Below are positions 26,541 through 35,856 of a DNA stretch of 64,000 nt, in pieces (positions within the stretch are counted from its first letter, which is position 1; each line of letters starts with the position of its first letter). Source of the stretch: Rhodonellum sp041748555 (lineage in GTDB: Bacteria > Bacteroidota > Bacteroidia > Cytophagales > Cyclobacteriaceae). A program made the position numbers and the translations under genes. Below the pieces are notes generated by a model that was not told the DNA's origin, did no database searches, and saw only the letters and a list, made by a program, of their open reading frames with translations. Location: assembly GCA_041748555.1 (NCBI GenBank), contig JBGTDA010000048.1:1-64000 (forward strand), read 5' to 3'.

Positions 26541-27887
26541 TTACAGAAGATCGTTTGCAAGGTTTGCCAGCTCCGATCTTTCTCCTTTTTCCAATTTGAT
26601 GTGTGCATATAATGGATGGTCTTTGACCCTGTCTATCAAATAGGATAAGCCGTTACTTTGGCTATCAAGATAGGGCGTGTCTATCTGAAATACATCGCCG
26701 GTAAAGACAATCTTTGTGTTTTCACCCGCCCGGCTTATGATGGTTTTGATTTCATGTGGTGTGAGATTCTGGGCTTCATCCACGATAAAAAATATGTTGG
26801 ACAGGGATCTCCCTCTAATATAAGCCAGGGGCTGGATGACAAGTTTTTCCTGGGTGATCAATTCATTGATTTTTTGATATTCCTTGTCCGATTCTTTGAA
26901 TTGATTCTGAATAAATTTCAGGTTATCCCAAAGAGGTTCCATGTAAGGATTCAGCTTGGACTTGATATCTCCCGGCAAATATCCGATGTCCTTATTACTC
27001 AATGGAACAATAGGCCGCGCCAAAAAAATCTGCTTATAATCTCTTCTTTGTTCCAATGCTCCGGCCAGCGCCAAAAGGGTTTTACCCGTGCCGGCAACTC
27101 CCTGGATGGATACCAGTTTGATTCTTGGATTAAGAATGGCATGGAGTGCAAAAGTTTGTTCAGCATTCTTAGGCTTGATGTTATATGCCAGTGTTTTGTC
27201 TACACGCTCAAGATTATTATCTTCAGAATTATAATAAGCCAAAACGGAATTCTTTTCGCTTTTGAGAATATAAAAGGCGTTGGACTTTCTTTCCAGGGTT
27301 CCCAAAATTGATTTTGAATTTATCGTATGATTTTCATATAATTGGTTAATGGCTTCTGTATCCACGTTATCCAATTGATAGAGCCCGGTATTTTCCAGCT
27401 CACCTATGTTTTTGATCTTTCCGGTTTCATAATCCTCGGCAAAAATATCCAGAGATTTTGCCTTTAATCTGAGATTGATGTCTTTGCTTACAAGAATAAC
27501 TTTTCTGCCTATTTCTGACTGTTTTAATGACAATGCTGCATTCAGGATCTTGTGATCGTTTTTCTCTTCCCCAAAAATTTCATTGGCATTCATTGCATTG
27601 ACGGGATTCATCAAAACCTTGAAATTACCTTTTGTCTTGCCGTTTAATGGAGTCCAATGTTGGATCATGTGATCCATGGAAATTTTATCCAACAACCTGA
27701 TGAATTCTCTGGCCTCAAAATTCTTTGTATCATTTCCTTTTTTGAATTGATCGAGCTCTTCCAACACGGTAATCGGAATGACAACATCATGCTCTTCAAA
27801 ATTCATAATGCAATTATGGGCAAACAGGATTACCGAAGTATCCAATACAAATATTTTACGGTCTTTCTCAGATTTGGCTTTAGGCAT
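26541..27887 (-). CDS. PIN-PhoH fusion protein (YlaK/PhoH2-like)
   Basis: The N-terminal PIN nuclease domain starts KIFVLDTSVILF (first acidic residue D16), with later acidic residues in LEELDQFK and SKDINLRLKA. From about residue 245 a PhoH ATPase domain follows, with Walker A GVAGTGKT (about 263-270), RPIVPLSNKDIGYLPGD and Walker B FFIVDEAQN. PhoH2-type fusions have been described as RNA helicase/RNase pairs. The open frame begins at 27932, but ATG at 27887 (MPKAKSEKDR) fits the family, giving 448 residues. It stands alone on the minus strand. Confidence 0.93.
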   Translation of the reverse strand: MPKAKSEKDRKIFVLDTSVILFAHNCIMNFEEHDVVIPITVLEELDQFKKGNDTKNFEAREFIRLLDKISMDHMIQHWTPLNGKTKGNFKVLMNPVNAMNANEIFGEEKNDHKILNAALSLKQSEIGRKVILVSKDINLRLKAKSLDIFAEDYETGKIKNIGELENTGLYQLDNVDTEAINQLYENHTINSKSILGTLERKSNAFYILKSEKNSVLAYYNSEDNNLERVDKTLAYNIKPKNAEQTFALHAILNPRIKLVSIQGVAGTGKTLLALAGALEQRRDYKQIFLARPIVPLSNKDIGYLPGDIKSKLNPYMEPLWDNLKFIQNQFKESDKEYQKINELITQEKLVIQPLAYIRGRSLSNIFFIVDEAQNLTPHEIKTIISRAGENTKIVFTGDVFQIDTPYLDSQSNGLSYLIDRVKDHPLYAHIKLEKGERSELANLANDLL

Positions 27888-28074
27888 ATAAAAGGGGTTG
27901 TTAGCTAAGAATAAGTTAGAGAAATAAAACAAGATTACGATTATTTCGAGCCGGATTTCATAGGATTAAGCTTATCCTATTGAATATCAAATTGATAAAA
28001 TTCAGATATTTTTTGTTCCGGTGTTCAAATTAAAACTATGCTATAAAACGCTTTGGTATCCAGCATCAAAAATG

Positions 28075-28109
28075 AAAATACTGCCGGGATATTAATCTCC
28101 GGCAGTATT
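28075..28109 (-). terminator. Terminator of the glgE-treS-glgB operon
   Basis: An 11-bp perfect stem, AATACTGCCGG with CCGGCAGTATT, and an 11-nt loop lie 4 bp past the glgB stop. On the minus strand it is followed by a short U-rich run. No other gene follows closely, so it likely ends the operon. Confidence 0.75.
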
Positions 28110-28113
28110 AAAT

Positions 28114-30102
28114 TTACTTCATCAGGACCTTTTTGATAAGCTTTTTAACAGGTTGGGCAATATTTCCTTTGTCCGGTCTGAAATAATGGACAGCCAATGG
28201 AGACAATCCAACTGAGATGGATTGGTCTTTTGTGTGCATAGGTTCCGGGTCTGATTCTATAGCTTCGGAATTTCTGAGGTCGCCACCTCCGAATTCTTTT
28301 AAGTCGCTGTTGAAAATTTCACGCCACTTCCCCGAAACAGGAACACCTATTTTATAATTTTCCCGATGTACAGGTGTAAAATTACAGGCTACTAAAATAA
28401 CATCATCCGGATTTTCTCCTTTTCTGATAAAAGAAATGACACTGCTTGCCGTATCCTGAGTATCAATCCATTCAAAACCTTTTTCCTCAAAATTGAAATC
28501 ATAAAATGCAGGTTCGGATTTAAAAACAGCGTTGAGAGATTTGATGGTTTCTGAAACTCCTTTATGGAAATGTTGGTCGGTAAGATGCCAATCCAAGCTG
28601 CTGTCGTGATTCCATTCGGAGGTTTGTCCGAATTCCGCTCCCATAAAGAGCAGCTTATTACCGGGATGGGCATACATATAGGCATACATAGCTCTCAGGT
28701 TTGCAAACCGCTGCCACTCATCTCCGGGCATTTTTAATACCATTGGTTTTTTACCATACACAACTTCGTCATGTGAAAAAGGCAACATGAAGTTTTCGGT
28801 GAAAGCGTAATAAAGACTGAATGTGAGGGTTCCCTGATGGAATTGCCGATGTATGGGCGTAAGTTCGAAATACTTAATGGTATCGTGCATCCAACCCATC
28901 ATCCACTTCATCCCAAAGCCAAGCCCACCTTCCGATGTCGGCTTTGATACCATAGGATAAGCAGTGGATTCTTCCGCAATGGTAACAATATCAGGATATT
29001 CCCGGTATACATTTTCATTGAATTCCTTTAAAAACCGGATGGCTTCAAGGTTTTCCTGACCTCCATGCACATTGGGTTCCCATTCACCTTCCTCCCTCGA
29101 ATAATTCAGATAAAGCATTGAAGCCACTGCATCCACTCTCAAACCATCAATATGGTATCTATCCAGCCAATACAATGCATTACTGATCAAAAAAGATTTC
29201 ACTTCATTTCTGTCATAATTGAAAATGTAGCTTTTCCAATCCGGATGATATCCCTTTCTTGGATCTTCGTGTTCATACAAATATGTACCATCAAAATAAT
29301 GAAGCCCATGCATATCGGAAGGAAAATGTGAAGGAACCCAATCAAGGATTACCCCTATACCTTCCTGATGAAGGACATCAATGAGGTGCATGAATTCCTC
29401 CGGAGTGCCGAATCGGCTGGACGGTGCGAAATATCCTGTAACCTGATATCCCCAGGAACCAAAAAACGGATGCTCCATTACCGGCATAAATTCCACATGT
29501 GTAAAACCCATTTCGTTGATGTATCCCGGTAAATCCTTGGCTAGTTGATTATAAGATAATGATCTATTTTCCTCCTCCGGAACACGTTTCCAAGATCCTA
29601 TATGCATTTCATAAACGGAATAAGGTTGGGCTTTTCCCGCCAGTTTGCTACGGTTGCTCATCCACTTTTTATCCTTCCACTTGTAATCCACTTCCCAGAC
29701 AACAGATGCGGTTTTTGGAGGGGTTTCCCACATCAGTGCATATGGATCTCCTTTTTCAACCTCATAACCGTTATGGGATTTAATAAAGTATTTATAGATA
29801 CTGCCCTTACCTATATCCGGAATAAAAACTTCCCAAATCCCTGATTCATCATGTCGGACTTTCATGGGATGGCTTCCTTTGTTCCAATGGTTGAAATCCC
29901 CAACGACCGATACATACTGGGCATTCGGTGCCCAAATGGCAAAGTAAGTACCCTTTTTACCCTCATGTTTTACGAGATGAGAACCTAGCTTTTTATATAG
30001 GTGAAAGTGTTTCCCCTCCTTAAACAGGTAAATATCATAATCTTCCAACAACGAAAAATATGATGTGTTCTCTGCGGTATTTTTATTTTCTAGTTCGTTC
30101 AT
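28114..30102 (-). CDS. glgB: 1,4-alpha-glucan branching enzyme
   Basis: GlgB cuts alpha-1,4 chains and re-attaches them as alpha-1,6 branches. An N-terminal CBM48 domain (about residues 35-125; GTYFAIWAPNAQYVSVVGDFNHW) precedes a GH13 barrel. Catalytic residues are D324 in LRVDAVASML, E377 in TIAEES and D445 in FSHDEVVYGK. At 662 residues it is full length. Its start overlaps the stop of the treS-mak gene by 4 bp, giving translational coupling. Within this locus it would branch the linear glucan made by GlgE. Confidence 0.97.
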   Translation of the reverse strand: MNELENKNTAENTSYFSLLEDYDIYLFKEGKHFHLYKKLGSHLVKHEGKKGTYFAIWAPNAQYVSVVGDFNHWNKGSHPMKVRHDESGIWEVFIPDIGKGSIYKYFIKSHNGYEVEKGDPYALMWETPPKTASVVWEVDYKWKDKKWMSNRSKLAGKAQPYSVYEMHIGSWKRVPEEENRSLSYNQLAKDLPGYINEMGFTHVEFMPVMEHPFFGSWGYQVTGYFAPSSRFGTPEEFMHLIDVLHQEGIGVILDWVPSHFPSDMHGLHYFDGTYLYEHEDPRKGYHPDWKSYIFNYDRNEVKSFLISNALYWLDRYHIDGLRVDAVASMLYLNYSREEGEWEPNVHGGQENLEAIRFLKEFNENVYREYPDIVTIAEESTAYPMVSKPTSEGGLGFGMKWMMGWMHDTIKYFELTPIHRQFHQGTLTFSLYYAFTENFMLPFSHDEVVYGKKPMVLKMPGDEWQRFANLRAMYAYMYAHPGNKLLFMGAEFGQTSEWNHDSSLDWHLTDQHFHKGVSETIKSLNAVFKSEPAFYDFNFEEKGFEWIDTQDTASSVISFIRKGENPDDVILVACNFTPVHRENYKIGVPVSGKWREIFNSDLKEFGGGDLRNSEAIESDPEPMHTKDQSISVGLSPLAVHYFRPDKGNIAQPVKKLIKKVLMK

Positions 30103-33100
30103 TTTTGCAATCTGTTTAATATGGTTTTAATGCCCCTCAGCGGGATAAGTACCCAATCAGGACGGCTATTAAGCTCATAATGCAGTTCATATACTGCCTT
30201 CTCCAGTAAGAATGTCTCCAACAAAATCTTGAAATCCCCATCGTCTTCCGGCATCAGGTCCGTATCCTTTACTTGCTCCCAATATCCGTGAAGATAAATT
30301 CTGGTGACATTTTGGAACCAAACCTCTGCCCAACCCCTCAAATCATCATCCTTACGCGCGTTTTTAAATTCATCCTGAAGGACAGTGGAATATGCCGCAT
30401 AATGAAGTGACCGGATCATACCCGCCACATCCCTGATGGGAGACCTTTTTAATCTTCTTTCGCTATAAGCACGTGCAGGCTCCCCTTCAAAATCGATGAT
30501 GACAAAATCACGACCTGTCCAAAGCACCTGACCAAGATGGTAATCTCCATGAAGCCGAATTTTCTGAGTAGTGATTTTATGGTCAAAAATCCGCTTGAAT
30601 GATTTGAGAACCTGATCTTTCAGCTGCAATACCTCTTCTCCTTCTTTCCGGATATGCTCAGGAAGATTTTTCAGGTTTTCCTTCAATGCCTGAAACGAGC
30701 CTCTTGTCAATGACTGTAAAGAGGAATATAAAGACCGCTGATAGTGTAAAGAGAATGCCTCCGGTTCAAAATCCTTGTCTTCAGCAAATGAAACCAGGGA
30801 TTTGTGCATGTCTCCGGTCCTCTGTCCAAGTAATAAAATCCGCTCTGAGAAGATTCCCCCTATCAGCTCCTGTAAAGATGGAGTCAATTCTGAAAATGGC
30901 ATCGGAGATGAAATATCCACTAAGTTTTCCGGAGCTTTTTCTGTTTTGGGAAGTATCAAAACCCGCTCAAAATAATTCTGAAGTGAATCTTTTGTATATT
31001 CCCAAGCATCTCCCTGATTCGGAACCGCCTCCTGCATCATCGCCAATACAGTCTGGGAATTGTCCTTATGGTAAAGAGAAATATCCCCCAAGTAAGCAGG
31101 AACATTTTTAAACTGTGCTTTTTCTGTTAAATACCGGGTAATTTCCAGATCAGAGTTTATCGTATTATCTACTTTTCGATAAAGCTTCATAAAGAATTTA
31201 CCATTATAGATTACGGAGGTATTACTTTGTTCAGCACTTAGGATTTTGGAATATACATCTTCATCAGTCTTTAGATCACCTTTGGCAGACGTCTGAAATA
31301 CCATACTGTCCGATCGACCTTTGAGCTTACGTCCTTTTTTGAGATTGTCAAAAAGAGCATTCCTGAAATCCTCATCATAAATGGCATCTATCAAAATTCC
31401 TTCATCTTCTCCTACTATCAATCTTCCTACAATTCCTTTTTTGTCAATGTGCCGGATTTCTTCCTCGGAATGATATTTTAAATAGGAAAGTGGCAGCTGA
31501 TATGTTTCAGCTAAGCCTTCTGTATACTGCACATCCAGAATCAACCATTTTGCGTCAAGACGTTTATCCTTGATATCGATGGATTCCTTGATCCGGATCG
31601 TTTTAATGATCCTGGATTTGCTGCCAAACCACCTACAGTCTTTGATGTAGGTTGGCAGGATTTTGCTTTCCAGCTTTTGTAATGCTTTATCCTCAAACAA
31701 CTTCTGCCAGTGAGCTACTGTCAATTGAGGCTGACTGCCTTTGTCATCTGAATAATCCTTTTCTTTTTCTAAAATAAACCAATAATATCCATGGGGCCCC
31801 ATGGTGAACAAATAAGGATTGTCTGTAATTCTCGGGAATTTGTTATGGCTGAACATTTCCACCGGAACATAATCCTCATAATTTTCTAGATCCAACTCAG
31901 CGGCTTGGGAAAAACGGGATAAATTGGCTAATACTAAAATGGTTTCGTCCTCATAACTTCTGGTAAATGCCAGGATTTTTGGATTGGCAGGTGAAAGAAA
32001 ATTAATGTCTCCTCTTCCAAAAGCTTTGTGCTGCTTTCTCATATTAATAATCCTTTTCATCCACCACAACAGCGAGGAAGTATTCATCTGCTGAGATTCC
32101 ACGTTGATGGACTCATATCTGTATTCGGGATCAATGATCACCGGGAGATATAATTTGTGAGGATTTGCATCCGAAAAGCCTGCATTTTTGTTGGCATTCC
32201 ACTGCATAGGGGTGCGGACACCATCCCTGTCCCCGAGGTAAAAATTGTCACCCATTCCGATTTCATCACCATAATAAATGACGGGAGTACCGGGCAATGA
32301 AAACAACAACAGATTCATTAATTCAATTTTTGTCCTGCTGTTTTCCAATAATGGAGCAAGTCTGTGTCGGATACCTACATTTATTTTTGCCTGGGTGTCC
32401 TTTGTATACATTTTGTACATATAATCCCGCTCTTCGTCAGTGACCATTTCCAGCGTTAGCTCATCATGGTTTCTCAGAAAAATGGCCCATTGGCAGGATT
32501 CGTGGATCGCAGGTGTCTGATCTATAATATCCGTAATGGGATATCGGTCTTCCATTTTCACAGCCATAAACATCCTGGGCATGATAGGGAAATGATAGTT
32601 CATTTGACACTCGTCTCCATCTCCGAAATATGCAGCAGAGTCTTCCGGCCACATATTGGCTTCGGCCAACAAAAGTTTGTTTTCAAATTTTTCATCCACC
32701 TTTGCCCTCAGGTCTTTCAGGAACTTGTGGGTTTCCGGAAGATTTTCGCAGTTGGTGCCTTCCCGCTCAAAAAGATACGGTACTGCGTCCAGTCTAAAAC
32801 CATCCACTCCCATCTTCAGCCAATATTCCATAATCTTAAAAACCTCCTTCTGAACCTGAGGATTGTCAAAGTTCAGGTCAGGCTGATGGGAGAAAAAGCG
32901 ATGCCAAAAATAGGATTTAGCCACCGGATCGTAAGTCCAGTTGGAAGGCTCCGTATCCGTGAAAATGATTCTTACATCCCTGTATTTTTTCGGATCATCA
33001 CTCCACACATAATAATCCCGATAAGCGGATCCGGGTTTGGCTTTACGTGCCCGTTGAAACCACGGATGCTGATCTGAAGTATGGTTGATGACCAACTCAG

Positions 33101-33413
33101 TAATAACTTTCAAGTCTCTTCTGTGGGCTTCCTTGATGAATTGCTTGAAAATAGGAATATCTCCATAAGTTTTGTTGATGGTATAATAATCACCGATATC
33201 ATAACCATCGTCACGGAGTGGTGAAGGATAGAACGGAAGAAGCCATATAGCTGTCACGCCTAGATCTTCCAGATAATCCAGTTTTTCTAAAAGACCTCTA
33301 AAATCCCCAATGCCATCGCCGTTGCTGTCATAAAAGGCTTTTATATGGAGTTCATAGATGATGGCGTCTTTGTACCAATGAATATTTTCGTTGATCTCGG
33401 ATTTTTCAGTCAT
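30099..33413 (-). CDS. treS: Maltose alpha-D-glucosyltransferase/maltokinase fusion (TreS-Mak)
   Basis: The N-terminal about 550 residues are GH13 trehalose synthase, which interconverts trehalose and maltose: YDIGDYY, nucleophile D209 in FRLDAVPYL, E251 in LLAEANMWPED, D317 in RNHDELTLE. The C-terminal about 520 residues are maltokinase, which phosphorylates maltose to maltose-1-phosphate: RWFGSKSR near 594, HGDYHLGQVLW at 955, and IIDFEGEP near 973. One polypeptide thus feeds the GlgE substrate directly from trehalose. Start ATG 33413 is 39 bp after glgE. Both halves look intact. Confidence 0.96.
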   Translation of the reverse strand: MTEKSEINENIHWYKDAIIYELHIKAFYDSNGDGIGDFRGLLEKLDYLEDLGVTAIWLLPFYPSPLRDDGYDIGDYYTINKTYGDIPIFKQFIKEAHRRDLKVITELVINHTSDQHPWFQRARKAKPGSAYRDYYVWSDDPKKYRDVRIIFTDTEPSNWTYDPVAKSYFWHRFFSHQPDLNFDNPQVQKEVFKIMEYWLKMGVDGFRLDAVPYLFEREGTNCENLPETHKFLKDLRAKVDEKFENKLLLAEANMWPEDSAAYFGDGDECQMNYHFPIMPRMFMAVKMEDRYPITDIIDQTPAIHESCQWAIFLRNHDELTLEMVTDEERDYMYKMYTKDTQAKINVGIRHRLAPLLENSRTKIELMNLLLFSLPGTPVIYYGDEIGMGDNFYLGDRDGVRTPMQWNANKNAGFSDANPHKLYLPVIIDPEYRYESINVESQQMNTSSLLWWMKRIINMRKQHKAFGRGDINFLSPANPKILAFTRSYEDETILVLANLSRFSQAAELDLENYEDYVPVEMFSHNKFPRITDNPYLFTMGPHGYYWFILEKEKDYSDDKGSQPQLTVAHWQKLFEDKALQKLESKILPTYIKDCRWFGSKSRIIKTIRIKESIDIKDKRLDAKWLILDVQYTEGLAETYQLPLSYLKYHSEEEIRHIDKKGIVGRLIVGEDEGILIDAIYDEDFRNALFDNLKKGRKLKGRSDSMVFQTSAKGDLKTDEDVYSKILSAEQSNTSVIYNGKFFMKLYRKVDNTINSDLEITRYLTEKAQFKNVPAYLGDISLYHKDNSQTVLAMMQEAVPNQGDAWEYTKDSLQNYFERVLILPKTEKAPENLVDISSPMPFSELTPSLQELIGGIFSERILLLGQRTGDMHKSLVSFAEDKDFEPEAFSLHYQRSLYSSLQSLTRGSFQALKENLKNLPEHIRKEGEEVLQLKDQVLKSFKRIFDHKITTQKIRLHGDYHLGQVLWTGRDFVIIDFEGEPARAYSERRLKRSPIRDVAGMIRSLHYAAYSTVLQDEFKNARKDDDLRGWAEVWFQNVTRIYLHGYWEQVKDTDLMPEDDGDFKILLETFLLEKAVYELHYELNSRPDWVLIPLRGIKTILNRLQK

Positions 33414-33452
33414 AGTATTTTGATAAAATTTTAGAGTTAAAATAATTTTGAT

Positions 33453-35423
33453 TTAAAACTTGCTGCTTTCTATTCGAAACAGGTGCGCCGGCATATCATG
33501 TGGATTTAATTCAATGTAATTCCACTCTCTGTTCCACGTGTATTTTTGACCGCTGAGTAGATCATTGACAATAAAAGATTCATGATCGGATAGCCCCATT
33601 GAAGCCAATGGAACCTGCACCCAGCCTGATTGGGTTTGGTTTGGATCCATATTGATGACACACAGGATTTTGTTTTTCTTATCCTGATCTGTCTTTAAGT
33701 AGCAAAATAATTGAGGATTGTTTATATCGCAGAATTCAATGTGCCAAGTGGTTTGAAATGCCTCGTTTTCTTTTCTGATCTGATTGATTTTAGTGATCAG
33801 GGTTTTGGTTTTGGTAGGTTTTTCCCAATCCCAATATTTGATCTCGTATTTTTCGGAGTCGATGTATTCTTCTTTACCGGGGTATGCTTTGTTTAAACCA
33901 AACTCAAATACAGGCCCATAGATACCATAATTGGAGGATAGTGTTGCTGCCAAAATCAGGCGAATCAGGAAAGAAGGTTCACTTTTTTCCTCCAGCGATA
34001 TGGGAAGAATGTCGGGAGTGTTGGGCCAAAAGTTTGGGCGAAAATATTCTCTTTTGTCTGTTCTCGTCAGTTCTAAAAGGTATTCCTGCATTTCTTCCTT
34101 GGTATTTCTCCAGGTAAAATAAGTGTAGGACTGATTAAAACCTACTTTCGCCAATTTTTCCATGATTCTTGGTCTCGTAAAGGCTTCTGCCAAAAAGATG
34201 ATTTCAGGATTTTTTGCATGTACCTCTTTGATCAGCCATTCCCAAAACTTAAAGGGCTTGGTATGTGGATTATCCACCCTAAAAATTCTCACTCCTTTTG
34301 AAATCCAGAAATCCACAATGCTTTTCAGTTCCTGCCACAGATTTTCCCAATCTTCCGTTTCAAAATTCACAGGAAGTACATCCTGATATTTTTTAGGTGG
34401 ATTTTCGGCATACTGCACCGTGCCGTCGGGACGCCAGGTAAACCAATCCGGATGGTCCTTCACATAAGGGTGATCGGGAGCACATTGAATGGCAAAATCC
34501 AAGGCAATTTTGATGTTGGATTCTTCTGCTTTTTTCACCAGACTTTGAAAATCCTTCATGGTTCCCAGTCCGGGATGAATGGCTTTGTGTCCTCCTTCCT
34601 TTGAGCCTATTGCCCAAGGGGAGCCCGGATCACCTTCTTTTGCGGCAGTAGCATTGTTGAGGCCCTTTCTATTACTCTCTCCAATCGGGTGAATAGGTGG
34701 AAAATAAATAACATCAAATCCCATCTTGGCGACTTCCGGAATAACTCTTTCACAGTCTTTAAAAGTACCGTGCTTTCCTTCCACTGAAGAAGTTGATCGA
34801 GGGAAAAACTCATACCACGCACTGAATAAAGCCTGTTTAGCTTCAACCTTTAAAGGTAATAAAGGGGTATATCGGGTTATCTTTCCTTTGTCATTCAGTC
34901 TTTGCATCAATTCCGACGCCTCATCACTCAGCGCAAAAGAAACGGTTTTTGGCTCATCTTTATTGGATTTAAGCATTTCAATCCCTGCTTGCAGTTTCTT
35001 TTTCTGTGCGGCTGAGGCATTATGGACTGCTTTTTCCATTTGTTCTGCTCCAATGAGCAATTCCAAAGAAATATCCTGTTTGTCTTCGTACTTTTTCTTC
35101 AATCCATATTGCCACGTGGAAAATTGATCTACCCAACCTTCCAGAGTAAATTCGAAATTCCCGATGCTGTCTGGCGCAAAATATCCTTCCCAATGGTCAT
35201 TGGCAATGAATTTCATCGGTACCTCTTGCCAATTATTTTCTTTTCCTGATTTAATTTTCCGATAGAGAAGAGAGCCTTTTACATGATCATGGCCATCCAC
35301 AAAAATATCCGCATTGACTTTAACACGTTCGTTAACTGCTCTTTTTATGGGGTATTTGCCGCCATCCAGTTGGGGTGAAACATTGTCAATTACTACTCTT
35401 TTTTTTCCTTCTAAATCTTTCAT
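33453..35423 (-). CDS. glgE: Alpha-1,4-glucan:maltose-1-phosphate maltosyltransferase
   Basis: GlgE (GH13_3) extends alpha-glucan by maltosyl units from maltose-1-phosphate. The N-terminal region (about residues 1-125) holds the DUF3416 beta domain. The barrel carries the family signature RVDNPHTKP with nucleophile D384, and the acid/base E413 in FLAEAFTRP. FPPIHPIGE and PDHPYVKDHPDWF also fit the family. At 656 residues it is full length. It is first in the minus-strand trio, so promoter elements should lie in the 433-bp region shared with treZ. Confidence 0.97.
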   Translation of the reverse strand: MKDLEGKKRVVIDNVSPQLDGGKYPIKRAVNERVKVNADIFVDGHDHVKGSLLYRKIKSGKENNWQEVPMKFIANDHWEGYFAPDSIGNFEFTLEGWVDQFSTWQYGLKKKYEDKQDISLELLIGAEQMEKAVHNASAAQKKKLQAGIEMLKSNKDEPKTVSFALSDEASELMQRLNDKGKITRYTPLLPLKVEAKQALFSAWYEFFPRSTSSVEGKHGTFKDCERVIPEVAKMGFDVIYFPPIHPIGESNRKGLNNATAAKEGDPGSPWAIGSKEGGHKAIHPGLGTMKDFQSLVKKAEESNIKIALDFAIQCAPDHPYVKDHPDWFTWRPDGTVQYAENPPKKYQDVLPVNFETEDWENLWQELKSIVDFWISKGVRIFRVDNPHTKPFKFWEWLIKEVHAKNPEIIFLAEAFTRPRIMEKLAKVGFNQSYTYFTWRNTKEEMQEYLLELTRTDKREYFRPNFWPNTPDILPISLEEKSEPSFLIRLILAATLSSNYGIYGPVFEFGLNKAYPGKEEYIDSEKYEIKYWDWEKPTKTKTLITKINQIRKENEAFQTTWHIEFCDINNPQLFCYLKTDQDKKNKILCVINMDPNQTQSGWVQVPLASMGLSDHESFIVNDLLSGQKYTWNREWNYIELNPHDMPAHLFRIESSKF

Positions 35424-35856
35424 GTTTAATATTTCAATGTTGGAAAATACCTTCTTTATTCATATAAGGATTATGCCATTTTGCTTTTGTTAAATGATTC
35501 TTCATAAAAAAAGCAAGACCAAAATGAATTGGAAATATAAATAATAGAAGATGATTATTAATAATTATACCTGGAAAAGGCGATTTGGGTTTTATTCATA
35601 TCAAGCAACTGCTTTTATTCTCCATAAGTAATAAACTTTTGTCCGACAATCCTTTTCCTAAAAAGGCAGAAACTTCTAACCGAAAAGGTAATAACAAATA
35701 GTATTATTACCTTTATCTATAATATTATAATTATTTGTTTCATTTTTGTTCAGCTGCCTTTTGGCATTATTCTGAATGTGTAGGATCAGAAGTTACAGGT
35801 AAGCCGTGCATTTTGAAAGGCTAAAATTCACCTAAATTCAACAATCGTTAAACCTC
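35424..35856. promoter_or_regulatory. Divergent intergenic regulatory region, glgE <-> treZ
   Basis: A 433-bp AT-rich gap between two divergent operons, with no credible gene. Three closely spaced inverted repeats are visible. CCTTTT/AAAAGG with a 4-nt loop is at 35651-35666. AAAGGTAATAA/TTATTACCTTT with a 9-nt loop is at 35684-35714. TGCC/GGCA around TTTT is at 35755-35766. The middle one is an 11-bp perfect repeat and the best operator candidate. I found no full TTG/TAnnTTTG promoter on either strand, so the promoters may use an alternative sigma factor or an activator. Confidence 0.6.
35684..35714. repeat. Perfect 11-bp inverted repeat upstream of treZ
   Basis: AAAGGTAATAA and its exact reverse complement TTATTACCTTT, separated by 9 nt, centred about 158 bp upstream of treZ and 276 bp upstream of glgE. 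The lack of a following T-run on either side argues against a terminator and for an operator or an RNA leader hairpin. Confidence 0.7.

Noticed and set aside
26352..26612. Plus-strand open frame of 86 codons between the small exported protein gene and the PhoH-like gene
   Set aside because: Low-complexity composition, no recognisable motif, and its 3' part lies antisense to the conserved C-terminus of the PIN-PhoH gene. I treat 26261-26540 as intergenic.
26658..27311. Open frame of about 217 codons antisense to the PIN-PhoH gene
   Set aside because: Overlaps the conserved ATPase domain on the other strand; translation has no recognisable feature.
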